Origin: an uncultured Pseudomonadales bacterium
GTDB lineage: Bacteria; Pseudomonadota; Gammaproteobacteria; Pseudomonadales; Pseudohongiellaceae
Assembly (NCBI GenBank): GCA_947259995.1
Contig: CAMYOK010000002.1
Span: 1,371,705-1,435,704 of the forward strand
Reading direction: 5' to 3'
DNA: 64,000 bases
Within the stretch, counting starts at the first letter, position 1. Every line of letters starts with the position of its first letter. Shown one piece after another: positions 18,501-26,466 of this stretch. The position numbers and the translations under genes are program-made. A model generated the notes under the pieces. It saw only the letters and a program-made list of their open reading frames with translations. It was not told the DNA's origin and searched no databases.

Positions 18501-19015
18501 TTAAAGGTTCATTGCCAAGGCTAATCGATCAGATAAATCGCAATGTAGAGCGAACTCAGGTGCTTGGCGAATACTTAGCAAGAATTACTCCCGAGGACCT
18601 ACAGAAACACAAGCATTTGTTCTCGGACTTAGAAAATGTCGATCGCATTATCCAAAATTTATCGGGCAGTTTGCCCAATGACGGCGACGAAGAGCAGCAA
18701 TACCGAGAGGCGCTAGTTAAGCTAATGCAGGATTGCCATTATTACTGGCAAAAAGTGACTGGCGAGTCGATTATTGAGTTGGCAGAAAAGAGCCGTATAT
18801 GGAGTGTTAGTGTTGACAATGGGCGCCTGCGGACAAGGTCAATGAACCGCTATCTTTCCATAGATAAACTTCCTAGTAATCCGCGTTGGCGACAAGTCGC
18901 TCGAACTGCTTACTTTGTGCTTTCCAAAGTGTCTGGGGATCAAGAGGCCAAAGAAGCTTTAGAGAAATCTGTGTCTCGTTTGCAAGATATTGTTGAATCT
19001 AAGGCTTTACATTAA
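15545..19015 (+). CDS. Hybrid sensor histidine kinase: 7TMR-DISMED2, 7TM, HisKA, HATPase, REC, PAS
   Basis: An 1156-residue inner-membrane kinase. Order: signal peptide; periplasmic 7TMR-DISMED2 carbohydrate-like sensor domain (about 35-165); seven-helix 7TM-DISM segment (about 190-400); short coiled coil; HisKA with phospho-acceptor His433 in NVSHELRTPLTG; HATPase with N box, DTGIGI and GTGLGLAI (540-640); linker; receiver with phospho-acceptor Asp753 in VILDLMMP and VVDDEYLN acidic pocket; coiled coil; PAS domain (about 855-960). A C-terminal helical domain (about 985-1156) that I do not recognise ends the protein. No partner response regulator is adjacent, so it may signal to an unlinked phosphotransfer protein. 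The ligand is unknown. Confidence 0.9.
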   Translation: MAYFRLQAYLALVLVTALFSLSALAVPLDLEAGLGELSPGTSMRLLEDERANLSFDEALPLLARQGEVWESRGFPTMGYTSSVYWAAIDINNAFTSEQTWLLRMKFASIDRIDMYYRDANGAWVQKSAGDTLPFENRDIPHHSIYFKFPVFAQQQQTLYFRVQSKGSVQLPLTLTSLEDFQINAKNEYFWIGTYYGLIILLSLFSGFVWVTSKDKTFLYFILLILSAGLFSFSFQGLGYQYLWPDIPYWANRSTVATIGLASAAGLLFVRFFLELRIYQKSLDKLMHIASYVALGYALLCLVFPYEFLVVLMNVVVVMDLVLISLATWIVAKQDYKPAFYLLTTWTVLLLGIGLELVQRMGVNFPPLLSYHSMQYAFCISVVCLSFGLADRINNIIKQYSTVQGDMLKANQLKIEALQKADDVKEEFIANVSHELRTPLTGIIGLSEIILEKSSASLDDAARENLNMIRISGQRLANLVNDVIDFSAIKNGHLELHKKVVDLKNVCIIVNKMCRPLIGDKPIQLAESFPTEPVLVMGDEDRLQQILFNLVSNAIKFTQRGWVAVSIDIVDIDARVMVKDTGIGITKEQQSRIFSRFYQVDSAASREEGGTGLGLAISQKLVELHGTEIVLRSNPSEGSTFFFDLPILTGKERKAANRIGAQQRIERKIDGIVEPRVEAGPIVDRRNRDAEPVIEAEPALDGKRHNILVVDDEYLNVRIVKEHLSASYDIDSALSGHDALMMLQQHKPDLVILDLMMPIMTGFELCQRIREKYSMDELPIVILTAKNRVEDLVKGLNLGANDYISKPFSKEELKVRISKQFEMLHLLTVRQENQRLSWQLQKYQETEQKLRERENRFARMLDVTGDALISIDDSGSISYVNKAAEAMLKLRAEDFQDHELAVLTQRLEIICNGISEVISFPFKESVISSADAPSFYSFELKHPDEDPTSDVRIRVCVLPLSIEQEFYLLMFQSESPAIENGAGDEELKGSLPRLIDQINRNVERTQVLGEYLARITPEDLQKHKHLFSDLENVDRIIQNLSGSLPNDGDEEQQYREALVKLMQDCHYYWQKVTGESIIELAEKSRIWSVSVDNGRLRTRSMNRYLSIDKLPSNPRWRQVARTAYFVLSKVSGDQEAKEALEKSVSRLQDIVESKALH

Positions 19016-19046
19016 ACCGCGGAATTAATAAGCAAAAAGAGGTGGC

Positions 19047-19892
19047 ATGAGTTTAGAGCAAGTATCAACAGCCCAATGTTTTGGTGGGCAGCAATTACGT
19101 TACAAGCATCAATCCGCGGTACTGTCCTGTGAGATGCATGTAAGCGTATACATGCCGCCGGGTGCAAATGAGCAAACACCGGTGGTCTATTTCTTAGCAG
19201 GCCTTACCTGCACCGATGAAAATTTTGTCCAGAAGGCAGGGGCCCAGCGCATCGCCTCAGAATTGGGCTTGGTCCTAGTCTGCCCAGATACAAGCCCACG
19301 TGGCGAGGGAGTGCCCGATGCAGAAGATGGAGCCTATGACCTTGGATTGGGCGCCGGGTTTTATCTCAATGCCGTGCAAGAGCCTTGGCGAACACACTAT
19401 CAAATGTATGACTACATCGTGCATGAATTGCCCGCCTTGCTTGAATCTTCGCTAGCGGTTGATCATCAACGACGGTCGGTGTTTGGGCACTCTATGGGGG
19501 GGCACGGCGCATTGACAATAGCGCTACGCAATCCAGAACGTTATCGCTGCGTTTCAGCCTTTGCACCCATTGTGGCTCCGAGTGAATGTCCTTGGGGGCA
19601 AAAAGCGTTTAGTCACTACCTAGGCGAGGATCGTGCACTCTGGGAGCAATATGATGCTAGCGCACTAGTTGTGAAGGCTGAAAAGGCTATTCCAACGCTG
19701 ATTGACCAAGGACTATCGGACCCATTTTACGCGGAACAGCTACACACGCAGCGCTTTTTGGCGGCGAGTGAAGCGGCAAATTATCCTGTGGACTATAGGG
19801 CGCGCGAAGGCTACGACCATGGCTACTTCTACATAGCCACCTTTGTTGAAGAACATTTGCGTTTTCACGCTGAGCATCTGCGTACTGTCTAA
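19047..19892 (+). CDS. fghA: S-formylglutathione hydrolase
   Basis: A 281-residue esterase-D family serine hydrolase of normal length for FghA (about 278). Features: YFLAGLTCTDENFVQKAGAQR, catalytic Ser149 in GHSMGGHGAL, and DYRAREGYDHGYFYIATFVEEHLRFH with the catalytic His; the Asp is likely in the LIDQGLSDPF segment. It hydrolyses S-formylglutathione to formate and glutathione in cytoplasmic formaldehyde detoxification. The usual partner gene, glutathione-dependent formaldehyde dehydrogenase, is not in this window. The second pirin gene starts 12 bp after the stop and is likely cotranscribed. Confidence 0.93.
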   Translation: MSLEQVSTAQCFGGQQLRYKHQSAVLSCEMHVSVYMPPGANEQTPVVYFLAGLTCTDENFVQKAGAQRIASELGLVLVCPDTSPRGEGVPDAEDGAYDLGLGAGFYLNAVQEPWRTHYQMYDYIVHELPALLESSLAVDHQRRSVFGHSMGGHGALTIALRNPERYRCVSAFAPIVAPSECPWGQKAFSHYLGEDRALWEQYDASALVVKAEKAIPTLIDQGLSDPFYAEQLHTQRFLAASEAANYPVDYRAREGYDHGYFYIATFVEEHLRFHAEHLRTV

Positions 19893-19904
19893 TTGGAGAG
19901 ACTT

Positions 19905-20759
19905 ATGACGTTGATCATAGAGCCTAAGACTAAAGACATCGGTTTTCCGGTGCGCCGTCTTTTGCCGGCAAGGCAATGCCAGCGTGTCGGGCCGTTTATA
20001 TTTGTAGATCATATGGGGCCAGCAAAATTTGAAAAAGGCACTACGGCCGGCGATGTGCGCCAACATCCGCACATTGGTTTAGCAACGGTCACGTATCTTT
20101 TCTCAGGCGCGATGATGCATCGCGATAGCCTTGGGGTAGAGCAAAGAATCGAACCTGGTGCGATAAACCTCATGACGGCGGGAAGAGGCATTGTGCATTC
20201 TGAGCGCATGCCAAGTGATGTGCGCGAAGGGGCGCTAGCCGTACAAGGGATTCAAACATGGCTGGCCTTACCTATCGAGCAAGAGGAGGTTGCGCCAAGT
20301 TTCGACCACTACCCAAGAGAACAAATTCCTACAAGTGCAATAGCGGGCGGGAGTGTTCGTGTGTTGATTGGGGAGTTAGAGGGTGTAAAGTCCCCTGTTG
20401 TCACGCATTCTGAAACGAGCTACTTTGAACTAAAACTCGCCGCCAATTCGCAGTATCAAATAAATATTCCAGGGCATGAGCTAGCCGTTTACCTTGCCAG
20501 TGGTGAGCTAGTGATTAACGGTGAGCAGCTTAAGGAGAATCAGCTGTTTGTTGGCGAAGGCAAAATCAGTCTACGCACTGCTAGTATTCCTTGTCATGCG
20601 ATGATTCTTGGTGGAGTGGCGTTAGAGGGCAAGCGCTATTTGCATTGGAATTTTGTTTCCTCGCGTATAGAGCGCATCAAACAAGCTAGCGAAGATTGGG
20701 AGCAGAAGCGTTTCGATCTGGTGCCTGGCGAAACTGAATTCATACCATTGCCAAAATAG
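19905..20759 (+). CDS. Pirin family protein (second copy)
   Basis: A 284-residue bicupin with the pirin metal-binding sets His-x-His in QHPHIGLATVTYLF and His/Glu in GIVHSERMP, and a C-terminal pirin domain. It differs clearly from the copy at 9891, so this is not a recent duplication. The start at 19905 follows GGAGAG; the frame from 19893 lacks spacing for a ribosome site. Proximity to fghA suggests a stress or aldehyde-related transcript, but the role is inferred. It converges on the UbiA gene with 4 bp between stops. Confidence 0.88.
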   Translation: MTLIIEPKTKDIGFPVRRLLPARQCQRVGPFIFVDHMGPAKFEKGTTAGDVRQHPHIGLATVTYLFSGAMMHRDSLGVEQRIEPGAINLMTAGRGIVHSERMPSDVREGALAVQGIQTWLALPIEQEEVAPSFDHYPREQIPTSAIAGGSVRVLIGELEGVKSPVVTHSETSYFELKLAANSQYQINIPGHELAVYLASGELVINGEQLKENQLFVGEGKISLRTASIPCHAMILGGVALEGKRYLHWNFVSSRIERIKQASEDWEQKRFDLVPGETEFIPLPK

Positions 20760-20763
20760 CCCG

Positions 20764-22215
20764 TTACAGCAAGATCTCGCGCCAGTCCAAATTGGCTGCC
20801 CACAGCAGAATTGCGCACACCAACGTGATGGTTTGACTGACTCGGTCTTTCAGTGCAAATACGATTGGATCTTCCTCGATCTTCCCGCGTGCGGCCAGTA
20901 ACCAGATCCTTGTCACCGTATATAACAGCAAGGGGCATATCAACCAGAGAATCTCCGGCGTTAGATATTGCTCACGAGTGTCATCGTTATTGATATATAG
21001 CGCGAATACCATCACCGATAAGAAGGCGCTAGCGGAGCCGAACATCGCCATCATATTGAGATCTTCCGCGAAGTACCCTCTGCCTTCAGTCTGGGCGATA
21101 CCCGCTGTACGTAAATAGTCGAGCTCGGTATAGCGTTTGACTACCGCAAGGCTAAAGAAAAGAAACATTGAGAATGCGAGCAGCCAGAATGATGGGATGA
21201 CGGAGATAGCCGCGGCGCCTGATATGATTCGTAAAGTATATAAGGCGGCAAGCAAGATGACATCGACAAGCATGATGCGTTTAAGAACGAAGCTGTACAG
21301 GCCAGTACATAGATAATAAATACCTAAAACGAAACTAAACTCCCAAGGCAGTAAACTTGCTAGCCCAAACGCACTGAGCAGTAATAAGGGGCTTAATAGA
21401 AGACCGCTCAACAAAGGAATGTCGCCAGCGGCGAAAGGGCGATGGCATTTGCTGCGATGTTGTCGGTCACTGCTTAGGTCGAGTAGGTCATTGAGTAAGT
21501 AAACGCTAGATGCGCAAAGGCCGAAACAGAAGAATGCGATGATAGCGTTCCAGACGGCGGCAAGGTCGGTGAGCTCATGGGCTAATACGAGTGGTAAGAA
21601 TACCAGTGCGTTCTTAAGCCATTGGTGTAAGCGCAGTGTGCGGATGTAGGCATTAAATTTTCCGTCACTGGCTGCAAAATTAGCCTCAATTGTACAAATG
21701 CTTGCAACTTTTCGAGCTAAGCTCGCGCTGGTGTTGACGGTAATTGCCGCGTCGGCTTTCTGCCAAACTGCGAGGTCTATATTATTATCGCCTGCATAGA
21801 CAAATGCATCAGTGTCTTGCTTGATACGCGCAAGTTTTCGTTCTCCTGAGCAATTAACTGTTTGATCGCTGCCAATTGCTGAATCGAAAATGCCAAGGTG
21901 TCGAGCTACGGCTTCTACTAATCTGAAGTTGGATGCAGAGATCAAAATCAGAGCTCTGCCAGATTGTTTTTGCTCTCGAAGATAGTCTAAGAATGCTTTG
22001 TTGTAGGGTAATAATTCGGGCCGGATCTCGCTGCGAATCGCTATTTGATGTTTCAAATTAGCCTTGCCACCTAAGAGCCACAGTGGGACTAAAAATAAGA
22101 ATAATGGATTGCCTTTGATAAGCCCTAAGAATGACTCAAGCAGAAGGTCGCTTTTTACGAGTGTGCCATCTAGGTCGACATAGAGAGGTAGCTGCGATTG
22201 TGTTGGTGTATGCAT
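20764..22215 (-). CDS. HAD phosphatase-UbiA prenyltransferase fusion (decaprenyl-phosphate phosphoribosyltransferase-like)
   Basis: A 483-residue two-domain membrane protein. Residues ~10-185 form a HAD phosphatase with all four motifs: DLDGT (Asp14, Asp16), Ser in LILISAS, the Lys in ERKLARIKQ, and GDNNID. Residues ~195-483 form a UbiA-fold prenyltransferase with eight or nine helices, the Asp-rich NDLLDLSSD motif, and VVKRYTELDYL, as in DPPR synthases (Rv3806c type). The UbiA half should transfer 5-phosphoribose from PRPP to polyprenyl phosphate, and the HAD half may then remove the 5-phosphate. It lies with DprE2-like, DprE1-like and GtrA genes on the same strand, although the plus-strand DUF924 gene separates it from them. 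Confidence 0.85.
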   Translation of the reverse strand: MHTPTQSQLPLYVDLDGTLVKSDLLLESFLGLIKGNPLFLFLVPLWLLGGKANLKHQIAIRSEIRPELLPYNKAFLDYLREQKQSGRALILISASNFRLVEAVARHLGIFDSAIGSDQTVNCSGERKLARIKQDTDAFVYAGDNNIDLAVWQKADAAITVNTSASLARKVASICTIEANFAASDGKFNAYIRTLRLHQWLKNALVFLPLVLAHELTDLAAVWNAIIAFFCFGLCASSVYLLNDLLDLSSDRQHRSKCHRPFAAGDIPLLSGLLLSPLLLLSAFGLASLLPWEFSFVLGIYYLCTGLYSFVLKRIMLVDVILLAALYTLRIISGAAAISVIPSFWLLAFSMFLFFSLAVVKRYTELDYLRTAGIAQTEGRGYFAEDLNMMAMFGSASAFLSVMVFALYINNDDTREQYLTPEILWLICPLLLYTVTRIWLLAARGKIEEDPIVFALKDRVSQTITLVCAILLWAANLDWREILL

Positions 22216-22373
22216 ATATAGAAAATCTACCCAGTAGAGTTCGCCACTAGAAATCGATGTATTTCATTGTTTTTTTGTGGGCTTATAATGCCAGTACCGT
22301 CTTGTGCAATGCTAGTATTTAACACGCAATTGTGAATATATAGGGAAAATAGCTGCTTGGGCCTACGCAAGTG

Positions 22374-22982
22374 ATGAATATGATGAATGCAAAAGAACAG
22401 ATACTTGAGTTTTGGTTTGGCGAAAGTAACGATGCGGCGATTGCCGCCGCAGAAAAGTCCGCATTATGGTGGAAGAAGCAAGTATCCACTGACCAATTGA
22501 TCAAGTCGCGTTTCGAGTCGACGGTACAAGCGGCCGCTGCGGGCGAACTTGATCATTGGCGCGGCTCAGCCAAGGGGGTGTTGGCGCTGATCATACTTTT
22601 AGACCAATTTCCTAGAAATATTTATAGAGATACGCCTGCGGCCTTTGCGTTCGACCCACTCGCACGTGCTGCTTGCTTAGAAGGTCTGGAGCGTGGCGAC
22701 GACCGACAACTAAACCCAATTGAGCGAGTGTTCTTTTATTTGCCTTTAGAGCATGCCGAGGATAAACGCTTGCAAGCTCAGAGTGTCGAGCTGTTCCGCA
22801 AGCTGGTGTCTGATGATGGCTCGGATAAAAGCCTGGGGCTTAATGGATATCTAGATTTTGCTATCAAACACCAAGTAATAATTGCTCAGTTTGGGCGCTT
22901 TCCCCACCGCAACAAGATCTTGCAACGTGATTCAACGCCTGCAGAGTTAGCCTTTTTGCAGCAACCAGGGTCGTCGTTCTGA
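22374..22982 (+). CDS. DUF924 family protein
   Basis: A soluble 202-residue helical protein of the DUF924 family. Its marks are the N-terminal EFWFGESND, ALIILLDQFPRNIYRDTPAAFAFD, FFYLPLEHAEDKRLQAQSV and FGRFPHRNKILQRDSTPAEL. The family has a TPR-like fold and no assigned function. The frame opens with GTG at 22371, but the adjacent ATG codons (22374 or 22383) are more likely starts. It sits alone between minus-strand genes of the arabinose-donor module and need not be related to it. Confidence 0.88.
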   Translation: MNMMNAKEQILEFWFGESNDAAIAAAEKSALWWKKQVSTDQLIKSRFESTVQAAAAGELDHWRGSAKGVLALIILLDQFPRNIYRDTPAAFAFDPLARAACLEGLERGDDRQLNPIERVFFYLPLEHAEDKRLQAQSVELFRKLVSDDGSDKSLGLNGYLDFAIKHQVIIAQFGRFPHRNKILQRDSTPAELAFLQQPGSSF

Positions 22983-22988
22983 GTAAGA

Positions 22989-23726
22989 TTAAAATTTTAG
23001 TCTCTTAAAGATGCTTTCCGGGATACTGCAGACGATCTGCATGATGTAGCGCCAAAAATAAGGCGCGTAGACTGTGTATTTCTTCTTATCGATGCCCTTA
23101 ATAATGCAGTGTGCAATTTGCTCTGGGCTTGCCCAAAGCGCGCCTTTCTTGATGTGACTGGTCATTGGCGTGTCGACAAAGCCGGGTTTGATGTCTACGA
23201 CATTGACGTTGAACGGGAATAAGCGCCCGCGCAGCCCCTGCAGATAGAGTGACACCATCCCTTTTGCCGCGCCGTAGACATAATTGGATTGACGACCTCG
23301 GTCGCCCGCGACAGAGGTGAGCACTGCGATACAGCCGTTGTTTTGTTCTTGCATTTTTTGTGCGAGAACCCCGAGTAATGAGATAACGCTCAAGGCATTA
23401 ACCTTGAATGCTTCTGCAGCCGCATCGAAATCGGTTTCGCAGAGCGCTTGATCTGGTAGGCTGCCATGACAAATAAGGACTATATCGATATGCCCTAGGT
23501 TGTCTAAGGCCTGATCAATGACGGCTTCGTGTACGGCAAAGTGAGTCGCATCCAGGGGGGCAAAATCAACTGACGTAGCGCCGCGAATTTCTAAGTCAGC
23601 TTTTTGCTCAGCCAGTGCGGCGGTATCTCGTCCCAATAAATAAAGCTGACACTGTTCCTCTGCATACAATCGTGCTGTCGCCTTCGCGATCGCCGAGTTC
23701 GCGCCTATGATCAATACTGTTTTCAA
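22989..23726 (-). CDS. SDR oxidoreductase, DprE2-like (keto-reductase of decaprenylphosphoryl ribose epimerisation)
   Basis: A 245-residue short-chain dehydrogenase. It has the NAD(P)-binding IIGANSAIAKATARLY N-terminus, the catalytic Ser in LTSVAGDRG and the YVYGAAK Tyr/Lys pair, followed by VDIKPGFVDTPMT. The basic C-terminus with hydrophobic residues (RYIMQIVCSIPESIFKRLKF) is usual in DprE2-type enzymes and may contact the membrane. With DprE1 it would reduce decaprenylphosphoryl-2-keto-erythro-pentose to the arabinose form. The initiation codon appears to be TTG at 23726 with AGGAGAG upstream. The DprE1-like gene ends 27 bp before it, so the two are cotranscribed. Confidence 0.82.
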   Translation of the reverse strand: MKTVLIIGANSAIAKATARLYAEEQCQLYLLGRDTAALAEQKADLEIRGATSVDFAPLDATHFAVHEAVIDQALDNLGHIDIVLICHGSLPDQALCETDFDAAAEAFKVNALSVISLLGVLAQKMQEQNNGCIAVLTSVAGDRGRQSNYVYGAAKGMVSLYLQGLRGRLFPFNVNVVDIKPGFVDTPMTSHIKKGALWASPEQIAHCIIKGIDKKKYTVYAPYFWRYIMQIVCSIPESIFKRLKF

Positions 23727-23753
23727 TGCGAGTCTCTCCTGATTCGATTGGGC

Positions 23754-25058
23754 CTAAAGGCCTAGGCGCTGTGATTGCAAAGAATTGAAGACCTTGTTGG
23801 CGCCAATCTTTTCTCTTAAGGCTTGCATTTCTTCCCAGCGCGGATAGAAACGCTTAAACATTGCTTCGCTCATGCGAGCGTCTTTGGCTAAATAGAGTCG
23901 GCCGCCATGGTCGGCAACGATATGATCGAGTTCATCTAGCAGAGCAAAGATACTCTTTTCTACTTTGAAATCCATGGCCAAAGTATAACCCTGTAATGGG
24001 AATGACAGCAGGTTTTGGTTCTCTGGGCCAAGTTTTTTCAAAACAGAAAGAAAGGATCCTTTCCCGGCGGCGCTAACGGTAGCGAGTATTTTTCGCATGC
24101 CCTCAAGTGCAGATGCATCAGGTATAACGCATTGGTACTGGAGAAACCCTCTGCGACCGTAAAGTCGATTCCAGTGAGTAATGCTGTCTAGAGGGAAAAA
24201 ATAATTAAACGCTTCAAGTTTGCTAGCGTGTGTCGTATTCGTAGGCTTGTTGTAGTAAGCCGAATTGAATAGCTTGATGCTATAGCGATTCAATAATTGG
24301 CTAGGCGTTGCAAAAGGCACATTGATTGCTCTGCTACCCTGTGCTTTAAACTTCCCGTCTTGTGCGTGCTCCCCTAGGTATAGCAAAGAGCGCCCAAGTT
24401 GTTGTTCTTGTGCTAGGCAGTCGAGCCATGCCACCGAATATGTTGCGTTATGGTTCTCAGCAAACTGTGCAAACACTTCTTCAAGGTTTTTTGCGCGGAG
24501 AGTCTTTTGAGTGATTGCTGAGCTTTGTATTTTTCTTAGCGAGAGCGTGGCGTCGAGCACAACTCCTGTGAGCCCCATGCCTGCACAAGTGGCGCGGAAG
24601 AGTTCGCTATTCTCGCTATGAGAACACTGCAAGACCTCGCCATTAGGAAGCAGGAGGCTGAGCGCGTTGACATGTTGGCAGAAAGAACCATCGATATGAT
24701 GATTCTTGCCGTGAATATCGCTGGCGATAGCGCCGCCCACCGTGACGAAACGGGTGCCAGGGAGTACGGGAAGAAACCAGCCCTTTGGCATAAACGTGTG
24801 CAGTATACTGCTGAGTGTGATGCCGGCTGCACAGCGCAATTGCCCGGTCTCTTCATCAAAGGCGTAAAAGTGATCTACCGCCTCTGTGCAAATCACCTCT
24901 TTCGCTAGCGCGCTGTCGCCATAACTACGCCCCATGCCTCTGGCTATCGCGCTGCCCTCCGTCACCACATCGAGGCTTTTCTGCAAGGCAATAGCCGACT
25001 GGGCCTTTTGGATTTTGCTAGTGCTGACGGGGTAGCGACCCCATGAGTGTAGTTTCAT
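23754..25058 (-). CDS. FAD-dependent DprE1-like oxidase (decaprenylphosphoryl-ribose 2-oxidase)
   Basis: A 434-residue VAO-fold flavoenzyme. The FAD-binding N-terminus has GMGRSYGDSAL, LPVLPGTRFVTVGGAIASDIHGKNHH and CAGMGLTGVV. The C-terminal substrate domain ends in LSFPLQGYTLAMDF...GGRLYLAKDARMSEAMFKRFYP, which lines up well with M. tuberculosis DprE1. The active Lys (in AKDAR) is kept, but the cysteine modified by benzothiazinones (Cys387 there) is Ala361 here. It should oxidise the 2-hydroxyl of polyprenylphosphoryl ribose on the way to arabinofuranose. Its start overlaps the GtrA stop (ATGA). Confidence 0.85.
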   Translation of the reverse strand: MKLHSWGRYPVSTSKIQKAQSAIALQKSLDVVTEGSAIARGMGRSYGDSALAKEVICTEAVDHFYAFDEETGQLRCAAGITLSSILHTFMPKGWFLPVLPGTRFVTVGGAIASDIHGKNHHIDGSFCQHVNALSLLLPNGEVLQCSHSENSELFRATCAGMGLTGVVLDATLSLRKIQSSAITQKTLRAKNLEEVFAQFAENHNATYSVAWLDCLAQEQQLGRSLLYLGEHAQDGKFKAQGSRAINVPFATPSQLLNRYSIKLFNSAYYNKPTNTTHASKLEAFNYFFPLDSITHWNRLYGRRGFLQYQCVIPDASALEGMRKILATVSAAGKGSFLSVLKKLGPENQNLLSFPLQGYTLAMDFKVEKSIFALLDELDHIVADHGGRLYLAKDARMSEAMFKRFYPRWEEMQALREKIGANKVFNSLQSQRLGL

Positions 25059-25459
25059 GATGAGACTTTTTTGATGAACACAAAACGTTTATCGAGCTGG
25101 TATTTTAAGTAATAACCGCAGCTCAACCCTAAAACGGCTCCTACATATCTAGCTTCTTTGCTGCCAAATAAGTAATCGAATGTAATCTCTGCCCCCCAAA
25201 ATAACATAGTCGTTAAGACCCCAGTGCTGGCATAAGCAATAAACTGCCTAGTGTCTTTGCTGAGTGTTTGGGTGTCTGCCTTGAAGATGTATTTGCGATC
25301 AAGCAAATATTTGCTAACGAGCCCGACGGCGGTGCCTACGAGAATCGCAAGAGCTAGCTCGTAGCTGCCTGAATACAATGCGAGTGTTATTTCCTGGCTA
25401 AGGACATTCGCGGTAATCGCGACTAACGCAAAGAAGCTATAGAAAAGCGCAATGGTCAT
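25055..25459 (-). CDS. GtrA-like membrane protein
   Basis: A 134-residue protein with four predicted helices and the GtrA-family pattern: LVGTAVGLVSKYLLDRKYIF between helices 2 and 3, and GYYLKYQLDKRFVF at the C-terminus. ATG at 25459 has GAAAGGAC upstream; the frame from 25531 was not chosen. GtrA proteins help carry polyprenyl-linked sugars across the inner membrane. The mycobacterial member Rv3789 is linked to decaprenylphosphoryl arabinose, and the adjacent DprE1-like gene supports the same role here. It is first in a minus-strand transcript GtrA-DprE1-DprE2. Confidence 0.85.
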   Translation of the reverse strand: MTIALFYSFFALVAITANVLSQEITLALYSGSYELALAILVGTAVGLVSKYLLDRKYIFKADTQTLSKDTRQFIAYASTGVLTTMLFWGAEITFDYLFGSKEARYVGAVLGLSCGYYLKYQLDKRFVFIKKVSS

Positions 25460-25641
25460 AGTGTCCTTTCTCGATGTCGCGATGCGTCTAATGCGGAGAA
25501 TAATTTTTCTGTTTTGCACAATACAGGGCAATGCAGCGCTTGGCTATGCAGATTATAGGCTTTGCTAATGAGTGGTGCACATGGGTGATTAAAGCCCTAG
25601 CTGCTATACTGCCCCTTCATTTGTTTCTAGGTTTGTTAATT

Positions 25642-26466
25642 ATGACGGCAACGATTTTACAATTCACGCGGGAGATAGCAGCGCAGGCAGGCGAGCTTAT
25701 TTTACGAGAACGAAATGCGGCAGTGAATCTAGAGACTAGTTTCAAGGATGGCGTTGAGTTAGTGACGCAAGTAGATGTGAAGGCTGAGGAGTTTATCTGC
25801 AAGAGGATTCGCGAGGCTTACCCCGAGCACCGTATATTGGCCGAGGAGTCCGCACCGGATATGCGAGATCTTTCGACCTATATGGGACCACTTTGGATTA
25901 TCGACCCTATTGATGGCACCGTAAACTTCGCTCATGGGCATTATCAAAGTGCAGTGTCGATCGCCTATGCGGACCAAGGACGTGTGCAGTGTGGTGTTGT
26001 TTGCAACCCCTTCGTCGATGAGACTTTCTATGCGCAAATAGGCCATGGAGCCTTCTTAAACGATAAGCCTATAAAGGTTGCTGAGAAGACAGAGCTTAGG
26101 CGATCCCTGGTGGCGACTGGATTCCCCTATATTAAAGGGGACATGACGCCCTTGCTGCGGCGTTTGGCGTTGGTGCTGCAAGAGTGTGCCGATTTGCGTC
26201 GGCTTGGTTCGGCGGCGCTGGATATTTGTTGGGTAGCGATGGGGCGTCTAGACGGATACTACGAAAACCTTAGTGTTTGGGATTTTGCTGCGGCCCAGTT
26301 AATTGCACGCGAAGCTGGTGCTCGCTATGGTCACTTCAAACCAGTACCAGAAGGGGTTAGTGCGGAATTTCACAATAAGAATATCTTGATCGCGAACCCA
26401 ACGCTCTACCCCCTTTTGCATGATTTACTGAATCGCGCGGATGCCGTGGAGATAAAGCTACCCTAA
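25642..26466 (+). CDS. suhB: Inositol monophosphatase family protein
   Basis: A 274-residue magnesium-dependent sugar phosphatase. Motifs in order: LVTQVDVKAEEFI, EESAP, WIIDPIDGTVNFAHG (the double-Asp metal site), and SVWDFAAAQLIAREAGA. The length agrees with SuhB/IMPase. ATG at 25642 was chosen because the upstream extension to 25531 adds a non-conserved hydrophobic stretch. Family members dephosphorylate inositol-1-phosphate; E. coli SuhB also helps rRNA antitermination. It is divergent from GtrA and ends overlapping the LysR gene by 4 bp. The exact substrate is not decided. Confidence 0.88.
   Translation: MTATILQFTREIAAQAGELILRERNAAVNLETSFKDGVELVTQVDVKAEEFICKRIREAYPEHRILAEESAPDMRDLSTYMGPLWIIDPIDGTVNFAHGHYQSAVSIAYADQGRVQCGVVCNPFVDETFYAQIGHGAFLNDKPIKVAEKTELRRSLVATGFPYIKGDMTPLLRRLALVLQECADLRRLGSAALDICWVAMGRLDGYYENLSVWDFAAAQLIAREAGARYGHFKPVPEGVSAEFHNKNILIANPTLYPLLHDLLNRADAVEIKLP

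Noticed and set aside
9891..20759. The two pirin genes as a recent duplication
   Set aside because: Only the metal-binding motifs are alike; the rest of the two proteins differs widely.
20764..25459. Recent transfer of the arabinose-donor module from Actinobacteria
   Set aside because: Codon and base use look like the neighbouring genes, and homologues are known in other proteobacteria.
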